Source: Valencia hispanica
Taxonomy: Eukaryota > Chordata > Actinopteri > Cyprinodontiformes > Valenciidae
DNA: 64,000 nt
Direction of reading: 5' to 3'
NCBI GenBank assembly: GCA_963556495.2
Contig: OY747722.1
Coordinates: 24,816,501 to 24,880,500 of the forward strand
Notes under the pieces: generated by a model
Seen by the model: only the letters and a program-made list of their open reading frames with translations
Told to the model about the DNA's origin: nothing
Database searches by the model: none
Part shown: piece after piece, positions 36,011 through 61,894 of the stretch
Layout of the letters: each line of letters starts with the position of its first letter
Position numbering within the stretch: the stretch's first letter is position 1
Position numbers and translations under genes: made by a program

Positions 36011-36420
36011 GGCGTCACCGAAACAGTCCACCTTAAAAATACCTCGCTTTCCCTTTTCGTCCTCTCTCTTTATCCTCTTACAAGGGAGCCGAGCCGAGAG
36101 TCCCCCTCCCCCGCTCCTTTCACCGAAGCTGATCCCGGTCTGCAGCCTCCACGGCGGCCACTCTCGTTCAACCCGCCACCAGGCTCATTTTTATGCAGCT
36201 CCGCGGCTAAATATCCGCTGTAAACGTGTGACGGCAGCGGGGAGAAAGGGGCCCGGCGGCGGTCAGTCCTCCAGCGACATCGTCTCTCAGCCTCCAGGCG
36301 CGCGCGTGTGCCAGTGTGGAAGTGCAGGGAAACCGCGGTGTGGCGCGCGACTCCACGAAGAGTGAGGACGGAAATAGACTCCTCCTCCGGAGCCGAACCA
36401 ATCCCGACAGAGCACAACAG
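36011..36420 (-). promoter_or_regulatory. kif21a 5' flank, CpG-rich promoter region
   Basis: GC- and CpG-rich sequence directly upstream of the kif21a start, sharply different from the AT-rich surroundings. It ends at an (AAT)n tract at 36420-36475. Expected to hold the 5' UTR and transcription start; no TATA box is obvious, and the exact start site cannot be told from sequence. Confidence 0.6.
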
Positions 36421-36440
36421 TAAATAATATTAATAATAAT

Positions 36441-36472
<32 letters not shown>

Positions 36473-37542
36473 GCAACAAATACTACATAAACACCAAAAG
36501 TGCGATCATTTCGTAAAATAAATTTCAAAAAAATATTTTTATAAGGATCATTTAAACAAAAATCCCAAAAGCTTATAAACACAAGCTATAGTCAAGGTGA
36601 TTGGTTTGTAGTTAATCTGCTTTAGAGATTAGCCAATGAAATGATCGGTCAGCTGCTAAATGAGCTCTTCAATAACTGAAAGGTGGAATATTTCTTAGCC
36701 TATATATGATTTCAACGTGTAATGAATTGAAGTTTAAATTATTAATAATTTTTGGATGTTAATTCTATTAATTTGTGAAACATAAAAAAAAGTATCCATA
36801 ATTTAATGTGTTTACTATTTTATTCTTTGTTTGCCCAAATTAGCGATACACTAAATATGGATGTATTTATTATTGGTTGGGTGTATTTACTACATATTTA
36901 TTTAAACTGTCATATACGTAAAAATATATTTAGCAAACCATTTATTGTACTTTGACGACTGAATAAAAGTTGTCATTAAAACCGACTGTTGGACTATGCT
37001 ACCCTCTAGTGGTTTTATACTAATACTGCAACGATAAAATGTACCCATTTTGGCCAGCAGATGGCTTAAATATGAAATCTTAGCTGTTTAGTTATGAAAT
37101 CTAGAGCTCGGAGCTTTTATGTATCACCAACGGATTATTTCTGGGCCTGTTTCAATTTTTTTTAGATGGCTGGGGACAGTTACAGGCCATCAGAATAAAA
37201 ATAAAAGTAATAATACAGGTTTAAAATTATTTTGTAAGAGTTAAGCTAAATTTCGTTCCATTCTAGAACTGTCACAAACCATGTAAACTGCACTGTTGTA
37301 ACAAGTTTTACCTTTGTAGAGGTGCAAACTTAGAGGTGCGACAAAGTGCCTTATAGCCTACCTGCAAGTTTCACCACGTTCAAATTGCTTGGCAGCATTT
37401 ATTGTGTTTGATCTCTTGAAAAAATCTCAACTTTGGATGACGTTTTTGGGCTATTTCTGGCTGACAGTTCAGAATATATGACATCTGAGTACAAAGAGGT
37501 CTTGTTTGATTTGTGTAAGAAGCCGAAACCTAGGTGAGCGGA
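36421..37542. other. intergenic, AT-rich; nothing recognised
   Basis: Begins with an (AAT)n tract (36420-36475). Otherwise AT-rich without features. Confidence 0.45.
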
Positions 37543-37880
37543 TGCAATTCAATTCAGTTCAATTCAAAAATATTTATCCAAAAGGAAAATTAAATGGTTT
37601 CATAACTCATATCATCCTAGTATCTTCAAAGATTCGCTGTGGATGGTGATGCTGTGGGCAGGAAGGATCTCCGCTTGCAGTCAGTCTTGCAATGAATCTG
37701 TAGAAGCATCTGACTTGAAGACTGCTTCTATATGTCATGACACATGCTAACAGCTCAATATCCAGGCAGCAGAGCAGTTATTTCACAGTAACATCTCCTG
37801 GATGACACCATCAGTTGTTAACAAGCACTGCTAATCCACCTCATTTGATTTTGTACCCTTTCTTTGAATCTCTGTCTGGC
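37543..37880 (-). repeat. LINE 3' fragment (copy 2, inverted relative to 1-415)
   Basis: Starts with CAATTCAATTCAGTTCAATT tail units, then the complement of the 1-415 repeat. The same tail type starts at 63881. Confidence 0.72.
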
Positions 37881-38109
37881 CAGTTAGAAACTCAGACAGA
37901 CAGATTGGAATCTGGGATATAATCCTTGCACTTTATTATTGATGGAAGATGTGTTTTGAACTTCTCCCTTCTCTCTCTGCTCCTTGGTCCTGCTCTGCAT
38001 CCATGATGCCTCCTTTTCAACTCCTCTGGGATTTGGGGTTGTAGTACTAGCAACGATTCTAGTTGAAAGGAGTAGGATTTGTGAGATGTGGCTTAAGCAG
38101 GGGGACCTT

Positions 38110-38830
38110 CCAAGTGCTGCAGTATTTTAATCAATGACGATTAAAATACTGTGTTAGTGTGTTACTAATAGTAACCTTTGTTACTGTGGTCCCAGCCCTC
38201 TTCAGGTCATTGATCAGTTCCCGCCATTGTAGTTCTGGGCTGTTTTCTCACTCTTCTCAAGATCATGTGTACCCCACCAGGTGAGATCTTGCATGGAGCC
38301 CAAGGTCGAGGAAGATTTTCAGTGATCTTGTATTTACTCCATTTTCTAATAATCGCTCCAACAGTTAATCCCTTCTCACCAAGCTACTTCCCTATTGTAG
38401 ATTTGCTCATCGCAGTCTTGTGCAGGTGGACAATCTTGTCCCTGGTGTCCTTGGACAGCTTTCTGGTCTTGGCCATGATGGAGATTGGAGCCTGACTGAA
38501 GGTGTGGACAGGTGTCTTTCATACAGATAACGAGTTCAAGGAGGTGCACTAATACAGGTAACTAGTGGAGGATATAACAGCTTCTTCAAGAAGAAGTAAC
38601 AGGTCTGTGAGGGCCAGAATTCTTGCTGGTTTGAAGGTGCTAAATACTTATTTCCTGTACCATTATACAAATACATTCTTTACAAATAATTTGATTTCCT
38701 ATTATTTTCTTTTTACATTCTGTCACTCACAGTTGAAGTGCTCCTATGATGAAAATGACATACCTCTCTCATCTTTTTAAGTGGGACAACTTGCACTATC
38801 GGTGGCTGGCAAACATTTTTTGCTCCACTG
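38110..38830 (-). mobile_element. Tc1 family A, 5'-half fragment
   Basis: 38140-38830 matches 15570-16258 closely (GTGTTACTAATAGTAACCTT; CTTGGCCATGATGGAGATTG). The outer end CTCCACTG at 38830 is kept; the other half is missing. A duplicated GTATTTTAATC..GATTAAAATAC hairpin marks the break. Confidence 0.85.
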
Positions 38831-39471
38831 TATATACATTTATAATTGAGAAATTCTAATATTAGAGCATACATGTGTTGTTCTTTTTATATTTTAAATT
38901 TTCCAAGTTTCTAGTCAGAAACACAACCAGGCAAACAACCTCCTCTAAAATACTTTACAAATTTTAAGAAGAATGATGTAGTTTGAATACATAAAAATTA
39001 ATGGAAATGTGATGACCCCCCCCCCCCCCCCTTGTAGAAATATGACTTTCGAGTACAAACTGAGCATATAACTAATTTGCAATAAAAAAATTACGACATA
39101 GTATTTCCCAGCATTTTATGTGTCCGAACCATAGACTGTAAAGACCCTTTCCAAAAAATTAGAATATCATGGAAAAGTTTATTTATTTCCATAATTCCAT
39201 TCAAAACATTGAACTTCCATAGATTATAGATTCAGGGCCCACCACTTAAACGATTTCAAGTATTTAGTTATTTATTTGTACATAATTTGGGCTTCCAGAT
39301 CATAAAACCCACGAAAACAGGAATTCAAAAAATTTGAAAACTTTTAAGAAATCACCATTTACTTATCAGTTTTTGCAGAAAAATAGAAAGAAGTCACATC
39401 AAATCAATCAAAATATGGTACATTCAAAAGGGTATGTCAATCTTCAGTACTTGGTATAGAATCCCTTTGCC

Positions 39472-40523
39472 TTAATCACTGCCTTGTGGCATTGAGGCAA
39501 TCAGCCTGTGGCATTGCCAGGGAGTTATAGAAGCCCAGATTTCCTTGTTGCTTGCTGTCAGCTCTTCTTTGTTTTTGGGTCTGGTGCCCCTCATTTTCCT
39601 CCTGATAATACCCCATAGATTCTCAATGGGGTTTAGGTCCGGCGAGTTGGCTGGCCAGTCAAGCACTGTGATGGCATGAGCATCAAACCAGGTTTTGGTG
39701 CTTCTGGTGGTACGGGCAGGGGCCAGGTCCTGCTGGAAGATGAAATCTGCATCTCCATACAGATCCTCAGCAGAAGGAATCATGAAGTCCTCCAAAACAT
39801 TCTGTTACACTGATGCATTGACCTTGGAATTAAGAAAGCTGAGTTTACCAACACCTTCACCAGACATTGCACCCCAAATCATGACTGACTGTGGATATTT
39901 CACATGGGACCTCAAGCAGTTTGGGTTCTGTTCCTCACCCGTCTTCCTCCAAACCCTTGGACCTTGATTCCCGAATGAAATGCACACTTTACTTTCATTG
40001 GAAAAGATGACCTTGGACCACTGGCCAACAGTCCAGTCTTTCTTCTCCTTGGCCCAGTTGTGACGCTTCCTAAGTTGACTCAGGCTCAGAAGTGGTTTGA
40101 CCCGAGGAACCCAACAGTTGTAGCCCATCTCCCAGACGCATCTGAATGTGGTGGTTTTTGAAGCTGTGACTCCCGCCTCATTCCACTCTTTCTGGATCTC
40201 TGCCAGATTCATGAATCTTCTCTGTTTGATAATCCGCTGAAACCCATGGTCAGACCTTCCATGGGTTTGACCTCCCATGGTCAAACCCATGGAAGATGCA
40301 CTAGCAGAAGCTGGTGCATCTTCTCCTGTCCCATTTTGCCCTTCCACTAGACTTTCCATTGACATGCTTGGACACAGTACTCTGTGAAGAGCCAGCCTCC
40401 TTAGCTATGAACTTTTGTGGCTTACCCATCCTATGGAGGGTATCAATGATGGTCTTCTGGCCAGTTGTCAAGTCTGCAGTCTTCCCCATATTGAACCTAA
40501 CTGAGACAATTGAACCAAAGTGA
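39472..40523 (-). pseudogene. Tc1 transposase, first catalytic Asp changed to Asn
   Basis: Helix-turn-helix part [20 protein letters not shown] near 40490; catalytic part in frame 39805-40365 has VIFSNESKVCISFG, where relatives carry Asp; frame 39472-39795 has FIFQQDLAPARTTRSTKT and [12 protein letters not shown] (34-residue spacing). At least two frame breaks, one at a locally duplicated palindrome near 40258-40291. Confidence 0.88.
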
Positions 40524-40571
40524 GGCAATTTAATGACACCTGAGAAAACCTGTGCAGGTGCTTTGAGTTTA

Positions 40572-42455
40572 TCAAATCAAGCTTTATTTATAAAACGCTT
40601 CTCATACACGAATTGCAGTTCAAAGTGCTTTACAGAATTAAAATGAACCCACATGAACCACATTCCTATCCCTCCCCCACAGATTTAAAAGCATGATCAT
40701 AGTATACCCCCCTCCCCCCAACCCAACCCTTATGCAAGCACACACTTAAAAGTAACAGTAAAAAGGACAATGAACTGAGTCCAGATGAGCCAGGTAAGGA
40801 AACGCCACCATCTGTACTGGCAGCTGCAGATCAACAGCAGCCACCAAGGCACTGACACTGGCGCCCAGAGGAGGCAAGGCTGAGACACCCACCTCCACCA
40901 AACACTACCTAGAGAGCACCCAGCCAGCCACCGCCGACCAGAGGGCTCCCACGGAGGAAAGACTGGAAGGAAGAGTAAAATAACAAGTTAAAGTATAAAA
41001 TAAACAGAGAATAAGTATGGTCAGGTTAAGCAGTAAAAACACTGATAAAATGTATGAAGTAAATCATGCAGTGCAATTAAACAGACTATAATAAATAATC
41101 AGTTAAAAGCAAGGCTAAAACAGTAAGTCTTGAGCCTGCTTCTAAAAACATGAATGTTTCTCTGCGGCCCTGAGGTCCTCCGGCAGCCTGGTCCAGAGGC
41201 GAGGGCCATAATAATGGAAAGACGCCTTGCCATGAGTGTGTGTCTTGACTTAAGGGACGAAAAGAAGACGGCTGCCAGATGAGCACAGAGACCGCAAAGG
41301 TTCATATGGTAAAAGCAGTTCTGAAAGATAAGAAGGCCCAAGACCATTAAGACACTTAAAAACCAATAAAAGAACCTTAAAATCGATCCTAAAACATACG
41401 GGGAGACAATTTAAGACAGGTGTAGTGTGCTCCTGCCTCCTGGTCTTCTACAGGACATGTGCTGCTGAATTTTGTAGAAGCTGTAAACCTGATATACTCT
41501 TTTTGGGAAGACCAGAAAACAGGGCATTACAGTAATCAATTCTACTCGTGATAAAAGTATGCATCAGTGTCTCTGTGTTGGCCCGAGAGAGAATGGGGCG
41601 GACTCTGACATTGTTCTTTAGATGACAAAAACCTATTTAAGTAATGTTTTTAATGTGAGGGATAAAAGTCAGCTCAGAGTAAAAAAATCACGCTCAGATT
41701 TTTCACTTGTAAATAAGGCTTAAAAGACAGTGATTGTAGTTTTGGTAAAAGTTTCTCTCTCAGGCTCAGGACTGGTGACGACAAGTGTAGTTTTGTCCTG
41801 GTTGAGCCGGAGAAAGTTTTCTGCCATCCAGGATTTGATTTCTAAATGCATCCATTGGCCGTGTGTCATTGAGAGACACGGAGATGTATAACTGTGTATC
41901 GTCAGCATAACTGTGAAAGTTAACTCCATGTCTCTTGATGACACTGCCAAGAGGGGAGCATATAAAGGTTAAAAAGCACTGGGCCTAAAATTAAACCCTG
42001 GGGCACACCACATGTGATCTTGTTTACCTTAGAGGAGCAGGTATCTAAACTTACCATAAAAGTCCTGTCTGTGAGATAGGATGTGAACCATTTGTGAACA
42101 GCACCAGAGAGGCCTCTGTTTTAAACGGGTTAAAAGAATAGTGTGGTCTACTGTATCAAAGGCAGCGCTTAGATCCAGTAGAACCATAAATGTCACCCTC
42201 TGTGCAGCATAGTTTAATCTAAAATCATTAAAAATCTTAAAAAGACTGAAATTTATCCAGGACATTGTGCTCATTAATAAAATCATTAAGTTGAATTAAA
42301 ACAAGCTTTTCTAAACTTTTTGCTTAAAAATGGTAAGTTAGAAACCGGTCAGAAGCTCAATAAAATCTAAATTGCTCTTCTTCAGCAGAGGTCTCACCAC
42401 TGCCCCTTTGAAGGCGGCAGGAAAAACCCCCGCCTGAAGGGAGCAATTAATCAAG
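40572..42455 (-). mobile_element. L2-type LINE nested in the Tc1 element
   Basis: 3' end at 40572 (AAGCTTTATTTATAAA). Coding relics: [20 protein letters not shown] near 42150, the YADD region decayed near 41900, FRSRLKTYCFSLAFN near 41100. Possible 5-base duplication GTTTA at 40567-40571 and 42456-42460. A different subfamily from the pair at 24-30 kb. Confidence 0.8.
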
Positions 42456-42699
42456 GTTTAGTAGATGAGTGGTGTGTGACACTCAGTTTAAAACAATCAT
42501 GCCCTGTAAAATTTGGGCTTATTTCTTCACAGTATTCTAATTTTTTGAATTTCTGTTTTAGTGGGTTTAATGAGCTGGAAGCCCAAATTATGTACAAATA
42601 AATAACTAAATACTTGAAATCGTTTAAGTTGTGGGCCCTGAATCTATAATCTGTTGAAATATTTCCATGATATTCACATTTTTTGGAAAGGGTCTGTAT

Positions 42700-44865
42700 A
42701 CATAAGAACACCGAGCACTATTTGAACATTTTCACAAAAGGATGTTTTACAACACCATACAAACTGTTAGGAGTGCGAAAAAATAGTTTACACCTGCACC
42801 TTTTACTGCATTTTACATTAGTCAGCAGGAGGCAGCAGAAGACGCTGTTTCAGAACATCTTGCTTGTTTTCGAACAGGAAAAAAAACTCTAAGAGAAGTC
42901 AGCAGGTAATTCCACTCAACAGCAGTTTAGTATCAAGCTTTAGGCTTTTTATTGGGAAAAACTGGGACAAAGAAACACGTCATTGTCATCATTTACCTCA
43001 AACATCTAAAATATTATTTAAAACAAATATTAAAAGAGGACAATCTAGTAATGGGCACAATCATATCAGGAAGAGGGAACTCCATCATTTGTCTCCCATC
43101 ATGTCAACATTTAGATTCGTTCTTTTTTCTCACTTAATAACTAAAACTGTTTAACATCTTGAAGATTAAAGATGCCCTTATGCTCAAGTGTAACTCGGCA
43201 GACTCTGTGTCATACAGCGGCTCGCAGGTCCTCCTGTCGACAAAGTCTAGGCTGAAAGCAGAAAGTCCACTTCAGTAAAAAAAAAAAGAAAAAAAGAAAA
43301 GAGTAAATAATCTATTTAACAAGGTGCTTCTTCCGTACCAAATTAATTCTTTGTTATCTCTATGCATTTAATAACATTACAAGACCATAATTCAAAATAC
43401 TAGTAGATGTTTACATTTTCAGTAGCCATTTTTTGCTCTTCATTCATGTTTTTTTTAGGGTGGAAGTCCATCAGAAATCTGAAACCCCACCTCGCTGATC
43501 TAAAGCTTTCAGTCATTTCTTTAAAGTAGCGATTGAGGGTTTTACGATTGACAGATCGGCTCCGTCACGACAATGCAACAACACACATTACATATTCAGT
43601 AGGAAATCTCATCACGTTTGAGTCAAATGCTTCATATCAAAAGGAGTTTCACCCTTATTTAAGTCCTGAAAACAGAAGCACGTCTGTTTACATTCTGTCC
43701 ACAATGGTCTTGATTGTCAGACTTTAATTCCCTGCTACTAGGCATGCGCTGGTCGGAGATTCTCACAGCATGATAACATCGGGTTAAAACCTCGCGGTTT
43801 CACTGCGTCGCTGTTTTTACACAGACGTCACGAAAGGAAAAGGTAAATTTTTTTTACTAACTGTGTTTATTTGAAACCAAAAAACTAGAAGTATTCCCAC
43901 TGCTGAAAAAAAAATCTAATTTATTATATGCGTTCAAAAAAATGTGTTTATTGTTTTTTGAGTAGCCTAAGCACAATGTTTTTTAAGACTAAAATAATTT
44001 ATAGGCAGCCAAATGTCTAAAAATGTGTGGTAGCCTTCTTTCAGCCAGTTGGCTGGAAGCGCGCAGCAAGAGGTGGGAGTGGGGCAGCACTGTGTTGCTC
44101 AGCTCCAGTTTTGAAAATGATTGCAATTATGAATTTCTTACAATAAAGCAGTGGTATTTCAAAGATGGCATTATGATCATGCCTTACTTTAAATATCTAC
44201 ATAAAATAAGGTATTAACAGGTTGTGCTGAGGTAAAATTTCAGGATCACTTGGATATTTAGATTCATAAGGCATAAGTTCACTGCTCCTGATTTGATTCA
44301 TGCAGGGCATAGTGAGCATGTACACAGGTTTGAACCTGATTACATAAAAACAAATACAACAACAACCCTGAAGACGAGGAAGGAATCAGGGTCTTCTTTA
44401 TGGAGCAACCTGATGTTTACGTCACAAATCAGTAGTTTCACAGTATCACGACCTCTGATCCCATCTGATCAGTGTCAGCAACGCCTGGAAAACAATCGTT
44501 CGTATCAGCGAAAAGGAAAAATCTAGAATGTCTAAACAATCCTAAAGTACAGCCTTTATTCTCTACACGCCACATGGCGCGCCAGCGACAGTAATCAGGA
44601 ACGATAAAGTGCTTGTCAAAAAAGCACTTCATATCATTAAGAATTCGATTGTAGTGTTTATCCCACTCTAAGGTACTTTCCAAACAGTTAACAAATCAGA
44701 TCTTTAAGAAAAAGTAGCTAGAAGCACCCCGTTGCTGAAAGAATGCCGTAACAAGTCCCGTTTCCGGCTTTCCACAACCCATGCAGCGAAAAGAGTGAAC
44801 ATGGAATACGGGGTTACACAAGCAAAACATGCAAAACTATATGTGGTGTAAAAATTAATCACAAT
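42700..44865. other. intergenic: no gene or repeat recognised
   Basis: Downstream of the abcd2 stop by 1.1-3.3 kb; part may be abcd2 3' UTR, but no end signal can be assigned. Confidence 0.4.
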
Positions 44866-44869
44866 GTAC

Positions 44870-45145
44870 ATAAGGGGGGAGCGCCATCATGGTATGGGGA
44901 ATTTTTGCTTCAGTAGGAACTTGTGACTGGACGATAACCCTAAATCATACAGCCGAAGACGCAACAGAAGGATCTAGATCCAAATATATTCATGTTAGAA
45001 TGATGCAAAGTCCAGACTTCAATCCAGCTGAGAATCTGAAGCAAGAGTTGAAAATTACTCTCCACAGGCACTCTCCGTTCAGTTTAACTGAGCTTATGTT
45101 TGAAGAAGGATGGGCAAACCCCCCAACAGCAGAACTATGACTAGG
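44870..45145 (+). pseudogene. Tc1 transposase relic
   Basis: GGGGGAGCGCCATCATGGTA (GGSAIMVWG block) and SPDFNPAENLKQELK near 45010-45050. Decayed; no ends. Confidence 0.65.
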
Positions 45146-45952
45146 TGGGTGATAGCTGCGTTATCTGAGCAGCCACCGGCTCGACCATGTGCAAAATATA
45201 TGTGCTAGCTGAAGGACAACAAAGAATCTGCTCGCCCCCTGCTCCTCTGCTCTCTGTAGGTTTTTGTGTTTGCTCAATAAAGCAGAAGCTTTGGGAGCCA
45301 GATCTGCGTCACTAATCACTAACAATGGAGTCTGCATGCAAAATGTTAGCAGCCATTAGACAAAGCGTCTGAGAAAAGTGACTAAGGACGAAAGCCAAAC
45401 GCAGACGTTATGAAAAATAGAAGCCTAACTCTCAGTATGATCAAATGGTGGATGAATTGAGGGTAAAAACAACATGACAGCCATCTTTGCTGTCCCTTGG
45501 AATACTGCTTCGATAAAAAAACAAAAAACAACAAAAACAAATGTCATATTTCACATTCCAGCATGAACAATTACAACAAGCAGAGGCTGCCGTCTAAATG
45601 TAAAGTGCTATTAGATCACGAACTGAACAATCGTTTTAGTTCACCTGGGTTTCTCATTTCTGTTGCTTTTGCATGTAGCAATTACCAAAACTCACTGTTA
45701 AAAGTCTACAACTGAAAATAGAGTCGGCGTGTGGGACCAGGGGGAGTTAGGCTCGTCAGTGTGCTCTGTTCTCCCCCCTCGCCTCTCGAAATGGAGCAGA
45801 GAACTGAACTGGGTGGAAACAGCAGGGGGCTGTCTTTAGAAGCTCTTGTTTGGAGCAAAAAAAAAAAAAAAAAACAATCAAAAACAGAAAAAGCTAATAA
45901 AAAACGGATAGATTTTGTTTTCTTTCATCGCCTCCCTGTCTGCTGTCTCAAA
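45146..45952. other. abcd2 downstream flank or 3' UTR: nothing recognised
   Basis: No confident polyadenylation signal on the minus strand directly after the stop. Poly-A run at 45860-45875. Confidence 0.35.
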
Positions 45953-45970
45953 CCCCCCCCCCCCCCCCCC
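45953..45970 (-). repeat. G18 homopolymer in abcd2 3' UTR
   Basis: 18 consecutive C on the plus strand, i.e. G18 in the transcript, starting 7 bases after the TGA. Confidence 0.95.
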
Positions 45971-45977
45971 TCCGTTC

Positions 45978-60846
<14,869 letters not shown>

Positions 60847-61871
60847 CTTTTTAAGCGTTCAGTCACCTCTGCTGGCAGTCCGTGCAACACCCATCCCCCG
60901 AAAACAGCGAACCACCGCGCCTCCCTATGGCGGCTAAGCGGGGGATTGTGATGGCCGCGAAGATGCGAGGAGAGTCCGTTAGAGGGACAGTTACATTCTG
61001 CTGCTTTCCTACCGGCAACAAGCGATACGATGTACTCTAAAAATCAACTTCCGGGTACAGTTGTCAAAATTAACTTGAGCGTTACCAACACCCACTCGAC
61101 GTTTTAATTTGGAGGGCTAAATCATTTCCTGTAACAACCGCAGTTTTTTCTGTTAGCTTTATAAAAGCATTTGGAATGGCTTTTCTGATTGGTCGCGCCC
61201 CCTACGGAACACTAGAGTGCCAATATGATTGGTTTAGCTACAGAGGGAAGTAAATCTACAGCTCCTCCGGTTAAAATAAAAGTTCAGTTCATTTTGCTCC
61301 CTTGCTTTTTTTGTATATTTTTAGTGTTGAAGTCCTTTTTTTGTACATTTCTAGTGTTGAAGTCCTTTCGTACGCGACGTAAATCCAAACGGAAATCAGA
61401 ATGTGGAGTAATATCAAATCTCCAGAGAAATACATATACACATATACATTCGGTTTTGGATAGCTCCTAGTCAGCTCTTTGTCATTTTCGCCCTTTGCAC
61501 ATCATTTGGTAACTTGTAACTGTTGTGTGCAAGTTCTGAATTTGTAGCTAAGTATTTCATGTATTATGGAGATAGTTATTACAAGATTCAAACGTCGAAT
61601 AATTTAACTATATACCATTTTTGAAGACTTTTCCTACACTCTATTTTCATTTATTGCGACAACTAATAAAACATCGACCATTTGAAAACTCACCGGTAGA
61701 AGAGGATTCCTGAGCGGAGCGCGAGATGATTCTCCGCCTCGCGCACATAGCCTTAGGTACGGTTAGCAAACTAACAAGCAAAAGAAGTATCAGAAAAATA
61801 CTCTTACATTTGAAATTCGTTGTAAGTTGATTTATAATATCGAAAAAGGCGTTATTTACAGTCATTAAAAA
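60847..61871. promoter_or_regulatory. divergent promoter region between abcd2 and redic1
   Basis: 1,025 bases separate the two start codons, which point away from each other. The abcd2 side (60847-61020) is CpG-rich; the redic1 side holds a short GC-rich patch near 61690-61745. In between is a 30-base tandem duplication (61306-61365). Untranslated exons and start sites are expected here, but none can be placed from sequence. Confidence 0.55.
61306..61365. repeat. 30-bp tandem duplication in the abcd2/redic1 promoter interval
   Basis: Two near-identical units containing TTTCTAGTGTTGAAGTCC / TTTTTAGTGTTGAAGTCC. Confidence 0.9.
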
Positions 61872-61894
61872 ATGAATTGGGTCGGAGGTTCCAG
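61872..61894 (+). CDS. redic1: redic1 exon 1 (start codon, 23 nt)
   Basis: ATG AAT TGG GTC GGA GGT TCC AG then donor GTAAGA. Only 23 coding bases, so it is invisible to ORF finding; the encoded MNWVGGS matches the mammalian N-terminus. Confidence 0.85.

Larger units (their letters stand above)
39141..42696 (-). mobile_element. Tc1 family C relative, split by a LINE insertion
   Basis: Inverted ends AAGACCCTTTCCAAAAAATT at 39141 and its complement ending at 42696 (TA at 39139-39140 and 42697-42698) extend about 180 bases. The total of 3.56 kb equals a normal Tc1 element of about 1.67 kb plus the LINE at 40572-42455. Confidence 0.88.

Noticed and set aside
35868..36417. Long frames on both strands around kif21a exon 1
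   Set aside because: GC-rich promoter sequence keeps frames open by chance; the real coding part is the 44-nt exon 1.
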